Source: Maratus speciosus (lineage: Eukaryota > Arthropoda > Arachnida > Araneae > Salticidae). Taken from it: a stretch of 64,000 nt of DNA. A model generated the notes under the pieces. The model had not been told where the DNA came from. It saw only the letters and a list, made by a program, of their open reading frames with translations, and searched no databases. Both the position numbers and the translations under genes were made by a program. Below are positions 10,453 through 22,084 of the stretch, piece by piece (the first letter of the stretch is position 1; each line of letters starts with the position of its first letter). The stretch lies in NCBI GenBank assembly GCA_963932465.1, contig OZ010795.1, positions 476,832,806 through 476,896,805 of the forward strand. The letters are read 5' to 3'.

Positions 10453-11135
10453 AGGCTTTTAAAAATTTATTTGATGTTTTGAAAGTGTTAACTTTTATTT
10501 CTAGTAATACGTCTTTTAGCAAATCTTTTTAATTATATTTGTGCCGTAAATGCTTTATTTTTTAATTATATTTTCCGCAATACAATGTTTAAAACATTTC
10601 GTTGTCGCAGCTTCACATCAAGGTTCGCCTATTTTGGCGAGCGTGATTTGGTGCACCAATCAACCCTTTGTTTTTGCAGTAACTCGTATACAGCCAAAAA
10701 GAATATTTGTCTATTTATTGAGGCTGGCTTAGCTATAACTGCCTTTAAATTAAGTTATTCATTTATAATTAAATTCTAAAAATGTTAAAAAGATCTTTTG
10801 ACACCGGAAACCCTCTGTGTCAACTTAATTTTAACCGCTAGCATACCTGGAATTGAGTGAAAAATAAATTACAAGCTTCTATATTTATATACAAAAGAAA
10901 GTTGAGTTAAAATAGTGTAAATATCACAAACTACGCAGTATGAACTTTAATTGTTTTCCGTTTACTTAAGCGGTGACAAATAGTACTACAGATGTTAAAA
11001 GTTTAATATATGCATTCTATTTAAATTTCCCAGTTCCGCAGATCAAAAGGGTCAATTTTCATTCGTCAGGGACAATTTTTATTTGCTGCCATTCAAATAC
11101 GTCAATTCCTTTAAAATAGGACAGTCATAATTCTT
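10453..11135. other. Unassigned AT-rich sequence
   Basis: Open frames near 10550-10780 overlap in two frames and show no recognisable domain. Nothing else was recognised. Confidence 0.3.
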
Positions 11136-11439
11136 AAAGTGCTATTACACGTGAAAATTTGAAGCGACAAAAAATGTTTAATACTCGTTAGTTTTCCCGA
11201 GGAGAACCATAAGTATCTTTCGTTTTCCAAGTATTTCATTGGCTGTTCGGGAAAATGCGTTTGCGTCTCATTTTTCCAATCATTTGATTGACTGTTACTG
11301 GCAACTAGCTTCGTATAAGCGGCAAAATTGCTCCGTCAAGAGATAGTAGCTTGGTTTCGAGCAACTCTTTTAAGCCATAGGTTACTATTGAGTCGCCCGG
11401 AATTAGAGGCAACTTTGACGCTTAGTGTAATAGCACTTT
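11136..11439. mobile_element. MITE with AAAGTGCTATTACAC ends, possible TTAA target
   Basis: AAAGTGCTATTACAC at the left and GTGTAATAGCACTTT at the right are inverted. Pairing continues more weakly through GAAGCGAC/GACGCTT. TTAA occurs at both boundaries (11134-11137 and 11440-11443), suggesting a piggyBac-type target, although the exact ends are ambiguous by two bases. Confidence 0.6.
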
Positions 11440-12039
11440 TTAAGGATAGCTATAAGTAGAAGTAGTAGCAATTCACGTCTGTTTATAAAAGTTATGAGTG
11501 TAAATATGTTTTTAAGTAAGTTCAATATTCGTAAAGTTAATAGTAAAGGCATAAATCACAAGATATTTTCCCATTTTGTCCTGTTTATATCCATTAGAAG
11601 TATGTGCAAGTGCGCAGTGGTCACTTAGAAAACAAATATCAAGAAATATAGCTTAATGCATAGTTTGGCACGTCTTCTTATCTACGCTAGCATTTTTATC
11701 CGTTTATACATATTCTATTTATTTCATCGCAGAAATCTGCTGTGAAACTGTGTTTTGAAACTACACTCATGTTCAAAAGTAAGAGAATTCAAAATTTTGT
11801 CGAATTTCATGAAAGGTACTGAACAAAGAGTAAAACTACTACTACGAGAAAAAAGATGTAAATCTTTAGTGTCGAATTCGCGTTTCGTTCGCTCGCGCAG
11901 GTCACCGAATATCGTGGTGTTTTTTTTTTTTTTCAACCTTTGATTCAATTCAATAGTAAAGAGTAAAAATAAGTAACCACCAACGTTTGGATAATGAAAT
12001 GAGGTGGCGAACCGCGGGGAGACTGGAAATAGGGAAGTA
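11440..12039. other. Unassigned sequence before the Tc1 relic
   Basis: No gene recognised. Part of it may be the left end of the Tc1-like relic that follows, but I found no convincing terminal repeat. Confidence 0.3.
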
Positions 12040-12099
12040 TCAAGTGCCTAAAGTCTTCAATGCAACTCCAGCATCGTGTCCAACCCATACAAATAGTTT

Positions 12100-12860
12100 A
12101 AGGATAATGGATTCATAGAGACAAAGCCAGGACAAGGTCATCCAAGAGCTACGACGGCCAATGAAGACCGGTATTTGTCCATCACAGTGAGGCGTAACAG
12201 GAGTGCAGCAGTTCCTCAACTCCCTCGTGTCTTTAATGCGGCTACAGAAAGTCGAGTTTAAAGAGTTACTGTTTCCAGAAAGATACATGATAGAAAGCTG
12301 TTTGCAAGAAGACCTGTTGTTTGCGCCCCGCTCACTTTCACATGTGAGAACCTGTTTAGCATGATGCAGAGATGGTAGACTTATGACCAGGGGGCATTGG
12401 AGGACCGTTCTATTCACTGATGAATCTCGCTTCAGGCTAAATACTAATTCTCGACGTACTTTCATCTGGAGATAATCAGGGATCCGCTACCTGTTCTCCA
12501 GCTTCGGAGAAACAGACCACTACGGCAGCGGAGGTTTGATGGTCTAGCCAAGCTACATCTGGATGACCGTACACCCCTCCATGTGTTTGGCAAAGGCTCT
12601 GTGACTAGTGTGAGGTGTATGGATGATTTCTTAGTACCCTATGTTTGACTTTTCAGCGATGCAGTTAGCTCTGATTTCAGTTTAATGGACGACAACGTGA
12701 TACCAGATAGAGCTCATCTAGTTAACAAATTTCTGGAAAATGAGAATATGCGCTTGGTAGAGTGTCCAGCCGAATTTACAGTCTAAACCCTATAGAGAAT
12801 GTCACAATGCCTGGGAGGACAATTGCAACTGACTTACCACATCCTAGAACCTTCCAGGCC
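12100..12860 (+). pseudogene. Tc1-like transposase pseudogene
   Basis: Translation with frame changes gives an arthropod Tc1-type transposase, the enzyme that cuts and pastes these elements at TA sites. GHPRATTANEDRYL and SRKIHDRKLFARRP form the DNA-binding part (about 12130-12330). VLFTDESRFRLNTNSRRTF carries the first catalytic Asp (12419-12421). LMDDN carries the second (near 12691), and a degraded SLNPIENV (about 12780-12805) marks the third region. In-frame stops and at least two frameshifts break it. The terminal inverted repeats were not identified. A MITE lies shortly after it at 12968. Confidence 0.8.
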
Positions 12861-12967
12861 TGAAAACAGCGTTACTGGAGGAGTGGAATTAATAGGCCTA
12901 TCAGCTCATAAACTTCCCGATTTCCAGTATAAATTCACATCCTGAAAGCTGTATAACTGTAAGAGTG

Positions 12968-13167
12968 CACTGTTAAAAATTTTGCAGCATTCTGGCAGGT
13001 CATTCGACCGTTTTCTGAAAAAACGGTTTCATAACCATAATTTAACTATATTCTGACCATAAAATGGCCAATAATATGGTCAGAATAGTGTTAAATTATG
13101 GTTGTGTAACCGTTTTCGGAAAAAACGGTCAAATGACCTGCCAGAATGCTGCAAATTTTTAACAGTG
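12968..13167. mobile_element. Palindromic MITE, CACTGTTAAAAATTTT ends
   Basis: 200 bp in near-perfect inverted repeat. CACTGTTAAAAATTTTGCAG pairs with the opposite end, and CATTCTGGCAGGTCA and TTTAACTATATTCTGACCAT recur inverted inside. It shares the terminal CACTGTTAAAAAT with 4586-4745 but not the interior. The flanking TA is mutated to TG. Confidence 0.7.
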
Positions 13168-13393
13168 TGGAACATACCCTCTATTAACCCATTTTTTGGC
13201 TCAATATTGTAAGCTCTGTTTTATACCGTCCGCCACTGATAAGTGACGCAGATCATCCCGAGTGCATATATAACTGTTGAATTGTTATATATGCATTTGC
13301 ATTATATCAAACTATGTACAAATCTAATTTTATTATTGGCCAAATATGAATATTCTTTTAATTTTGAACATGAGTATATATTGGCCACTTACA

Positions 13394-13570
13394 CAGGGTT
13401 CGTACGGGTCCTTGTATTTCTAGACTGAGAACTTCTTCGGTACCCGAATTTTCTTATAGAAAATCTCTCCTTAAATAACGCGGAATTTCGCGCGTTTAAA
13501 CTAAATTTATTTTTTTATGAAAAAATAATGATATTTTGCCATGAAAATAGCGGTAACCGTACGAACCCTG
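13394..13570. mobile_element. MITE with CAGGGTTCGTACGG ends and TTACA duplication
   Basis: CAGGGTTCGTACGG at the left is inverted as CCGTACGAACCCTG at the right, and TTACA occurs exactly on both sides (13389-13393 and 13571-13575). The CAGGG terminus looks hAT-like, but hAT elements normally duplicate 8 bp, so the superfamily is unclear. 177 bp, non-coding. Confidence 0.65.
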
Positions 13571-13589
13571 TTACAAGTTGTGATAGAAT

Positions 13590-13890
13590 GATTTTATAAT
13601 TAGTATTTTTAATTGCTAAAAGGTGTAAATTAAAATTTTAAAAGCAGTAGAAATAGATTTAATCAACTATATACATGTTTCGGCTCTACCCGAGTCATTT
13701 TCAAACCAAATAAATAAAAGTATTATATAATTGCATGGTCTATGAAACGCCATCATTCAATTTTTCTTTCATATTATGCTCGGGTTTTTTTTATTTCACT
13801 TGGATGTTTATTTTTTTTGTCGTAACCATTAAGTAACTGGAACCATAAATTAGGTAAGTTAAATCATGCTGCATTGTTACATATTGAATT
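13590..13890. repeat. Dispersed repeat R2, copy 2
   Basis: Matches 480-770 over about 300 bp. On the minus strand, 13665-13705 reads as a hairpin with ACTCGGGTAGAG followed by CCGAAACATGT, resembling the hammerhead-like GAAAC..GT motif but with a poor CTGANGA box. Confidence 0.55.
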
Positions 13891-13916
13891 TTTGCGTGAT
13901 ACTAGTTAGGTCTGTC

Positions 13917-14135
13917 TTATAATGGATAGATAATATGAGGGGCTCACATTATAGCTGACCAAGTCCATTAAAAAAAAAAAAAAGAGATCATCCATTTAGA
14001 AGGAGCATAAAGTCTGTTTTATCTACTTCTACAGTGAACCAAGCCTGTTTTCACATACTTTCTCAAAATAGGCATCTGTTACAGACTTCGTTCACTGTGG
14101 GAGTGAATAAAACAGATTTTATGCACCTTCTAAAT
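13917..14135. mobile_element. Palindromic element, left part, split by the hAT element
   Basis: CATTTAGAAGGAGCATAAAG and TCTACAGTGAAC pair with GTTCACTGTGGGAGTGAATA and ATGCACCTTCTAAA further right. After the hAT element the sequence resumes at 16528 with CGGACTATCTT and AAATGGACTGGGTCTACTAT, the inverted partner of the outer left arm (ACCAAGTCCATT). The hAT element therefore entered an older palindrome. Confidence 0.6.
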
Positions 14136-16519
14136 TAGGGATACACAACCTGTGGCCCGTGGGCCAAAAGTGGTCCGCGATGGGGTAACGTGTGGCCCGC
14201 GAACTTCGTCAATTTATAACTGGAAAAAATTGTAATTTTTGTCCAAAAGTCGCAAGAAAAAAATCGTGAATTTCGTCAATTTGCCGCGGGAAAATTTGAA
14301 AATTTTGTTGGTCAAATAAGAATCGCAAATTTCGTTGATCGGGTGTGGACAAATTGCGAATTTCGTTGATCGGATGCGGAAAAATTGCGAATTTGGTCGA
14401 TGAAGCACGGAAAAAACCCGCAAATTTCGCTGATCGGTCGTGGAAAAATTGCAAGTTTTGTCGCTCGGGCACGGAAAAATCGCGAATTTCATAGGTCGTT
14501 ACGGAAAAATCGCGAATTTCGTTTGTCAGACACGGAAAAATCACGAATTTTGTCGATCAGGCGCGGGAAAATCGCAAATTTCGGTGATCGGGAACGAAAA
14601 AATCATAAATTTTGTTGATGATGCGAGGAAAAATCGCAAATTTTCTTGATCGACTGCGGAAAAATCGTGAGTTTCGTCAGTCGCGAGTAAATATCGCAAA
14701 TTTCGTCAATTGGCCGCGGGAAAAAATTGCCAATTTCGTCAGTGAAGTAAGATTGGGGAATTTCGTAGATCGGCCGAGGAAAATCACGAATTTCTTTGAT
14801 CGGGTGCGGAAAAATAGCGAATTTTGTCGTTAAGGCTTGGTGAATCGCAAATTTTGTCGGTCAGGCGCAGAAAAATCGAAAATTTATTGATCGGTCACCG
14901 AAAAATCGAGTAGTAGTTGAATAAATTGTAATATAAATGTAAATAATGCATAACTATGTAATAAATAACAAAAATGTAATAAATTGTAGTTGAAGCGTGG
15001 AAAAAAAATCGCAAATTTCGCCGATCGGACACGAAAAAGTCGGGCAAGGAAAAATCGCGAGTTTTGGCAAACGGGCTCGCAAAAATCGCGAATTTCATTG
15101 GTCGGGCACGGAAAAATCGCGAATTTTGTCGATCAAGCGCGGGAAAATCGCAAATTTCGTTGATAAGGCACGAAATAATCGTCAATTTTGTTGATGATGC
15201 GCCAAAAAATTGCGAATTTTGTTGATCGACTACGGAAAAATCGTGAATTTCGTCAATTTGCCGTGGGAAAGAATTGCAAATTTTGTCAGCGAGTTAGGAA
15301 TCGTGAATTTCGTTTATCGGGTGTAGAAAAATCGCGAATTTTCTCAATTAATTGCGGAAAAATCGCGTGTTTTGTCTGTTAATCGGGAATTTCGTCAATT
15401 TGCCGCGGGAAAAATGGAAAATTTCGTCAGTCAGTTAAGAATCGCGAATTTTGTTGATCGGGCTCGGAAAAATCGCAAGCTTCGTCGAACGGACACGGGA
15501 AAATCGCTAGTTTTGTCAATCGGGCTCAGAAAAATCACAAATTTCGTTGGTTTGGCACGAAAAAAATCGCGAATTTGTCGATCAGGCTCGGAAAAATCAC
15601 AAATTTCGTTGTCAGGCAGAGAAAAATCGCGACTTTTCTCGATGACGCGCGGAGAAATTGAAAATTTCGTATACTGGCTGCGGGAAAATCGCGAGTTTCG
15701 TCAGATTTTTGCGAGAACAAATCGCAAATTTCGTCACTTTACCTTTTGAAAAAATCGTCAATTTCGTTCATCGTTCGCGGAAAAAACGCCAATCTCGTCG
15801 GTCAATGGTGGAAAAATCGGACTTGCACAAAAAAATCGCGAGTTTTTGTCGATCGGGATCCGAAAAATCGCGAATTTCGTTGGTCGGGCACAAAAAATCG
15901 CGCATTTTGTCGATCAGGCGTGGAAAAATCGCAAATATCATCGATCGGGTGCAGAATAATAGGAATTTCGTCGACCAGGAGCGGTTAGATAGCGAATTTC
16001 ACTGATCCGGTGCGGAAAATTCGCTAATTCTGTCGATCAGGCGCGGAAAAATCGCTAATTTTGGCCATCAGGCGCGAAAAATCTAAATTTCGTTGATCGG
16101 GGACGGAAAAATCACAAATTTCGTTGATCAGGCGCGTAAAAATATCAAATCTTGTTAATCGCCTCTTCCCGCCCCCTTCGTTCATAAAGTTCTCATTTTT
16201 TTTCGGCACCAGCCATTTTCATGCCTATGTTTGTTTTTCAGCACTTTTAATAAAACAAAATTTACTCCCTCGAATACTGCCCAGGAATATTACCACTCTT
16301 TAAAATTAATCCTTGTTATATACACAAATGTAAACTGTTGATATATCCTTGCCAACTGAATTGGATATGTTGACTGGATAAGGGAACCTAGGGGGGTACA
16401 CCCCCCCCACACACACACCCCTCCCCGAAATAGAATTATCTTCGTGTGACTGATGTGGCCCTCGACAACCCAGACATTTTTGAAAGTGGCCCTTCTCTTA
16501 AAAAGGTTGTGCACCCCTA
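14136..16519. mobile_element. Non-autonomous hAT element carrying a minisatellite
   Basis: The left end TAGGGATACACAACCTGTGG and right end (reverse complement) TAGGGGTGCACAACCTTTTT are inverted repeats of the hAT type. They are flanked by an 8-bp target duplication, TTCTAAAT (14128-14135) and TTCTAAAC (16520-16527), differing at one base. Subterminal GGCCC-rich stretches (GTGGCCCGTGGGCC at the left, GTGGCCCTCGAC at the right) are also hAT-like. No transposase remains; almost all of the interior is a 31-bp tandem repeat. Confidence 0.85.
14196..16160. repeat. 31-bp minisatellite inside the hAT element
   Basis: Variants of GCGAATTTCGTTGATCGG followed by GCGCGGAAAAATC repeat with a mean spacing of about 31 bp (for example starts at 14356 and 14387), giving roughly 60 copies. 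An AT-rich interruption lies at about 14907-14998. Because 31 is not a multiple of three, all frames cycle through similar peptides such as EKSQISLIG and KNREF; the open frames here are products of the repeat, not genes. Confidence 0.9.
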
Positions 16520-16743
16520 TTCTAAACGGACTATCTTATATTTTTTCGAAATGGACTGGGTCTACTATGGTTGTGAGCTCATATAGAACGAAGGAAAAAA
16601 TTATCTTACTTACATTGAAATTTATTTGGATGGTTTCTTCTTGATTTTTAATGCTTTTAAATTTTTAATTTACAGCTTTTCGCAATTAAAATAAGTATGT
16701 TATTACAAGGTGTTAATTTGTTATATATTTACTATTCATCGTT

Positions 16744-16744
<1 letters not shown>

Positions 16745-16775
<31 letters not shown>
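16745..16775. repeat. Poly(A) tract, 31 A
   Basis: Uninterrupted A run followed closely by a T-rich run. No retrogene or SINE head was found upstream. Confidence 0.9.
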
Positions 16776-16777
<2 letters not shown>

Positions 16778-16849
16778 ATTTTTTTTTTTTTTAACTATTT
16801 GGAAAAATAGTTATACTCCTCGGTCAGGGTAGGAAATCAAAAACATATC

Positions 16850-17130
16850 TGAAGCATTTTATTAGTTGAATCCCGCATTTTATTCGTTTTCTGATTGGTC
16901 TATACAGTAATCTGTATTTTCCCTTTACTTTCAACAGAGATGGATACTTCTGTTGCCATTATGACAAAAAAGTAATTAAAACTACAAAAAATAAATTAAT
17001 AACTCAGAAACAAATTGAGATACAGCTTTCAAACAAATTGCATTTAAAAGTACATTTTTTTTTCTATACGACGGTGTAAAAAGTAATATTGTGGGATGTT
17101 TAGAAGTTTAAGAATGAAATTTCATTTAAA
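16850..17130 (+). repeat. Dispersed repeat R4, copy 1
   Basis: Matches 19690-19920 through landmarks such as GCATTTAAAAGTACATTTTT and TTAGAAGTTTAA. Non-coding and unrecognised. Confidence 0.55.
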
Positions 17131-17150
17131 ATTGGCCCAGGAATATTAAT

Positions 17151-17256
17151 GGTTAATCCATGGCGTACGTAATGTATGACCAGCTTCGTAGAAGTTTAAA
17201 AAATTTACAGTACCGAAAAATGTAATCCATGGCGTACGTAATGTATGATCAACTCC
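17151..17256 (+). repeat. Short direct repeat, ATCCATGGCGTACGTAATG
   Basis: The word ATCCATGGCGTACGTAATG followed by TATGA occurs twice, about 71 bp apart. The second copy runs into GATCAACTCCGTGCGA, related to the ends of the element at 6077. Confidence 0.7.
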
Positions 17257-17384
17257 GTGCGATTTTTTATGTCTTAAATTTTAGTCTTTTAAAAAGTCCT
17301 TTTCGAAATGGTCGTTGTAATTTGTTAAATTGCTTTTTTGCTTTTTTTTTGAATTATTAAAAGATAAATGAATTTTAAACTTAA

Positions 17385-18165
17385 AAATTTGGAACCAGAC
17401 ACTTCATGGATCCCGTTTTAAGATTCAGTACTTGGTGGTAATTCAACCCTAAGATATATTTATAGCATAAAATTCTTCACACGTTCAGAGTTTCAAAGTT
17501 GAAAATGAGGGATTAAAATGAATTTAAAGTTTTGTAGTGAATACCTTAGGGTACACAGTCTAGACATAAACTGATTATAAATTTCTGACGGTTAAATTTT
17601 GTAACTTTTGAAAATTTTCCAATCTGTTAGGATTTTGGTTAGAATCTAAGAAAATTTGAATGACTAATTTAGCCAATTTTTAAGACAAACACTTTTTTAA
17701 CGTAAGATTTTTCTTTAATATGAGGATTCTTTAATAAATAAAAAAATGAAAATATGTGATACACAATAACATATCGCGCCTTCCGTAAAAAATCATACGG
17801 CACAAAAATTATCTAAAATTTATGTTTCTAATTTATTACAATCAAATGTTCTTTAATTTATTTTTAAACGAAAAAGTAATCTCTTTCTTGTTACACAATT
17901 ATCTCTTGTATTTTCCTACATTGTTCTTTTGAACCAAAATTATATTTCTTACAATAATAAATAAATTTCCCTCCATTTAAAAAAAAAAAAAAAATTGAAT
18001 GGAGGAAATTTGTTGCGCATATAATCTATTTCCAAGCAATTATTTTTACGCCTCTGCATTTGAAATGAATTTTCAGGGGGAAAGAATACTGTGTCATAAA
18101 AGGATATGATTTAATTTGCATATTGATATAGTTTTTGAAATAATTTAAAAGTATTTATTGAGTAG
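17385..18165 (+). repeat. Dispersed repeat R1, copy 2
   Basis: Collinear with 9220-9990, including GAGGGATTAAAATGAATTT, the ACACAGTCTAGACATAAACT block and GAATTTTCAGG. It contains a local A/T palindrome at 17970-18010. Confidence 0.6.
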
Positions 18166-18204
18166 TTTTTATTTTAAACTTTTCCACTGAAGAGGTGATT
18201 CTAG

Positions 18205-19115
18205 CTCACCATTATTATTGCTAGGTGTCTTGCGTAAATCGGAAATACAAATGCTCTGGATGCCAGTATTTGAACCTTTAACTGATGTCACGGAAATTGT
18301 CACAAATCTAGTGTGAAGCGGTTTGTGAGACCGTACCATCAAAAGATGAATAAAAGCCGCGATTAGCTCATAGGAGGTTGTTTTTGGACTAAAGTTTTTG
18401 TACAAAAGTGTTACAATTAAAATTCAACTATTCAAGAGTCTCTGGTGTTAGTGCTATAGTTCCAAATGAAACAAAATTTCAGTAGCGTTTGTAGATAAAC
18501 CAAAATTTGCCACAGTTAAACTTTGAAAATTGAAAAAAGCACCGGTGTGTGAGACCGGTAACATCAGTTAAAGATTAAAGTAATTTTCATTGCTTCACAA
18601 AATGGCAGAATTATCTGCGATTAAAAGTGGCGAAAAAGACTGTAAAAAATTAGTGGATTTCCGGCGGCAGAATATACAAGTTAATTTAGAAGACGCAAAA
18701 ATTATATATCCCTCAAAGAATTATCAAAATTTAATTATCCGTGAATCAATAGAAATTATTACTAAAGATAATACTGTTTGTAATGACGTTTTATCCTACA
18801 ATATACCCAGAATTTGACTCATTTTGCGTAAAGAATCATAAAACGAGTTATATTCCACTTCCCTGTATCCATGTTTTATTTTCCCAATATTTTCCGGATC
18901 TAAAAAAATGACTTCCACTTTTACTCCTTTCGACACCATCTACGTGAATTCTGAAAATAAGACGTTAATAACAGTAGTATTTCTTGTATTTCTCTGACGA
19001 AGGGTATGTTTTTATAGTTCAAAGTACTAAGGATATTAAAGTAATTTAACATCTTTTTTTAAATATTGTCTCATCTTTTAAGTAGTTTTGCACATAGTGT
19101 ATGTTTAAGTTTATC
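18205..19115 (+). repeat. Dispersed repeat R3, longer copy
   Basis: Begins near GCTAGGTGTCTTGCGTAAAT and ends with the ~200-bp block shared with 2236-2440. Between them it keeps ~680 bp missing from the other copy, including a small coding relic. Two short direct repeats of TGTGAGACCG (18327, 18550) lie upstream of that relic. Confidence 0.6.
18602..18817 (+). pseudogene. Possible C-terminal relic of a retroelement protein (GIY-YIG-like tail)
   Basis: The reading frame contains LEDAKIIYPSKNYQNLIIRE followed by SIEIITKDNT and ends NIPRI. The pattern of a KII, a basic NY.. stretch, RESIEI and a final ..IP.I resembles the extreme C-terminus of arthropod retroelement polyproteins that end in a GIY-YIG nuclease, such as Penelope-like elements. 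The GIY and YIG motifs themselves are absent, so only the tail would be present. This is a resemblance by eye, not a confident assignment. Confidence 0.35.
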
Positions 19116-19164
19116 TGTTTTCCAATTATTAAACTAAAATTAATTTAACTTTTAATAATGCTGA

Positions 19165-19166
<2 letters not shown>

Positions 19167-19202
<36 letters not shown>
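19167..19202. repeat. Poly(A) tract, 36 A
   Basis: Pure A run shortly after the R3 copy. It could be a retroposon tail, but no head or target duplication was found. Confidence 0.9.
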
Positions 19203-19203
<1 letters not shown>

Positions 19204-20574
19204 CATAAGCACAGAAAGAAAAATCACTAGAAAACAGGAATTATGCTTCTTCAGAATTTAGTGTCGCCCCCGCTGAAAAACAAATGTATATATAAATAGT
19301 ACAAAACACATTTCAATTTTAAGACTTACAGCACACGCTTTTATTTCATGTAAAATGACGTCATTCGCATCCGCTTAAAAATTCCACATTTACGACCCAC
19401 TCTTAAACATCTACAGTAAAGTATGCATAGTACGTCAGTATCGCGAAATAATACATAAATGCAGCAAAAAGATGCCGTCATTCAAGAAACTCGACAAAAA
19501 AACGGCTGTCTAATGATTCAGAGGCCTTCATTTGCTTGTAACATTAATATAGATACATAAAATTAAATATAGTTTATAATAGTTCCATGTTTTAACAGAA
19601 ATTATTCGTTTATATTTTTCTAACATAGCAATTATTTTAATTACATTTTCTTTCGGTTGTTATGAAAAAATGCAACAAAAATGTATAATTGATATTTTAC
19701 AACTATTTTTTCTTTACTTTCTACAGAAATAGAGTTCTTTCGTTGGCAGTATTAAGCAAATGGCTCCAAAAACTACAAAAAAACTAATATTTAAAAAATA
19801 AATGGAGATGCAGTTTTCAAACGAATTGCATTTAAAAGTACATTTTTTTTCCAATACCACGGTATAAAAAATGAAAATGTGCGATGCTTAGAAGTTTAAA
19901 AAATTTCTATTGAGTATTTAATCGTACTGCTTTGTTTTACGGCTGGCTTCTGTAAGGTAACGTTATTGTTTGGAGATGACAGAAAATAAGCTGGGAAAAA
20001 GAAATAGCATACCGTACCGGGGCTAAAATACCTTTCTGCAGCATACTAGTTTAAAATTATACTTTTGCAGCATCTAAATGATCAACACAGTTTTCCTATG
20101 TAGTTTCACCGCAGATTATAAGAAAGCGAATATATTTTTACAAAAAGTGGTAGTAAAACATCCGCAGAGCTGGCAGTTATGAACTAACTTATATTGTTTA
20201 ATATTGGTTTTCAAAGGAAACACACTATAGCGAAAAATAGACGCTTACTGTAACAGGAGAAAAATTACAAATCCCTTGTGATTCATTCGTTTCGATTAAA
20301 GTAAAGAATGTTAAATTTACTTAAAAATTAAAAAAAAGTAAAGTTACTTTTAAACAAGTCAGAAATTGTACGTCAAACGTGGAAAATGAGGAGCGTTCGT
20401 ATTATAATTAGTTTTATAAATATTCAGATCTTGGTGCAACAGCTGTTGCACTCTTATGCAAAAATGCATGAATACAAAATTTAATTTCTATATATTAAAT
20501 TCTGTAATACGGAAATAATAGGATTCCATCTTAAATAGGACGCAATCACTATGGCAACCTAGAATCGTTACCTA
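19203..20574. other. Unassigned, includes R4 copy 2 (19690-19920)
   Basis: The only recognised content is the second R4 copy. The rest is AT-rich with no paired ends or domains. Confidence 0.4.
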
Positions 20575-20953
20575 CACTGTAAAAAAAATCTGTAAAGTTA
20601 CTAAAGTTTTTCTAGGAAACTGGGATTCCTAGAACTTTTTATGTAACAGCAACAACAAATATTCATGTAACAGACACACTTTTGCGCCGAAAATCAAAAA
20701 ATCTGTAAGGTTACTAAGAATTTTTTAGGAAACTGGGATGCCTAGAACTTTTCATGTAACTACAGCCAGGTTTACAGATAAAATTTTAGTAAGATTACTT
20801 CAATTTTAATAGATTCCTTTGTAAAGTTACAGATTTCTGTAACTTTACAAAAAGTAGTTTTGTAGATTTGCAGCTTTTTTTGTACAGTTACAGATGACTG
20901 TTTAGTAAGCATGTAACTTTACATCTGTAGAGCTACAGAATTTTTTTACAGTG
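20575..20953 (+). mobile_element. TA-flanked MITE, CACTGTAAAA family, long form
   Basis: 379 bp between TA dinucleotides (20573-20574 and 20954-20955). The left end has CTGTAAAGTTACTAAAG (type L); the right end has TGTAGAGCTACAG before the T-rich terminus (type R). The inverted repeat is limited to the terminal CACTGTAAAAAAA. An inverted full copy is at 54231. Probably a non-autonomous Tc1/mariner element. Confidence 0.8.
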
Positions 20954-20955
20954 TA

Positions 20956-22084
20956 TCATAGGATAATATTGAATAAATTACGTACGATAGGATTTAATAG
21001 AATGAAGAAAATTATTATTTATTTTTTTTTTGTTTTGATTAGCTTTTCATAAAATTTTAAATTACTCGACAAAATTCTGCAGCGATTATATATATTAATT
21101 TTCGAATCATTCGGTTGGGTATTTTTTGCGCTGTTATATGCGGACAGACGGACGGACCAGATGACGACTATATAGGTGCTACGTGTTTGCACAATTACGA
21201 ACGCACCTAAAACACAATTTCTTATAAGTATTGAATTTTTATCTTGAATATCACGCCTAATTTCTTGTCTGCATTTCATAATTAAAAAAAAATTCCGTTG
21301 TAATATTCTTTTACAACTTTTAAGCGATCAATGCAGTTTCGCCACAAAGTTTCACTGCTGATTTTTGAGATTAAATAAAGTGAATATATCTATACGGAAG
21401 AAGAGGTAGTCAAAAATCTGTAGGCTCTGCAAACTATGCATTAACTATATTGCTTGATATTCGTTTTCTAAGAAAATGAGATAACGTGACCAACGCACAC
21501 TTGAACATATTTCTAAAGGATGTAAACAGAGCAAAATTGCGAAAACATTTTGTGGCTTATTCGTTTCTTTTATCTCAATGTATGTTAAACTTACTTCAAA
21601 AACATTTTTACAGTGTTTTATATAACTCATCTTCGATTTTGTATGTAAAGATTGAGTTTTGTAATCTGTTTTTAAATCGCTTCCTGATATGTTAGAATTA
21701 TGAAAATTTTGTACAAAGTTGACTTTCGGATGGCAATACAACATTCTAATATTTTTAGAACTTACTTATAAATTAATAACTTTATTTTAACATTTTTTTA
21801 CGTTGGCAAGTGTGATACAAGTGATAAATCTGCAAATATTCTTTATGGGTACAATTGCATATGAGTTAGAACAATTAATTTAATGATGTGCGAAACCATG
21901 TTCTCCAAAATAGGTCAACTGGCTCAGAAGCTGCAATGACGAAATATTTTAAATACTATAAAGTAGAAATTTTCAATTAAAAAGAAAGAGTGTAATTAAT
22001 ATATATTTTTTAAATACGCTTTAATTAATTAATGCTTTCAGGTTAATTAAACTATGATTATACTTTGTGAAATGAACGTAAAAA
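20956..22084. other. Unassigned AT-rich sequence
   Basis: A short GGACAGACGGACGGACCAG run at 21142 resembles the GTCTGTCC-type runs beside tandem arrays elsewhere, here on the opposite strand and without an obvious array. Otherwise nothing was recognised. Confidence 0.3.

Noticed and set aside
14196..16160. Many open frames with repeated motifs such as KNREF and EKSQIS, at first sight a repeat protein.
   Set aside because: They appear in several frames on both strands and follow directly from a 31-bp minisatellite; no start context, domain or frame-length selection is visible.
18169..18405. Minus-strand frame of 78 codons.
   Set aside because: It lies antisense within repeat R3 and has no recognisable motif.
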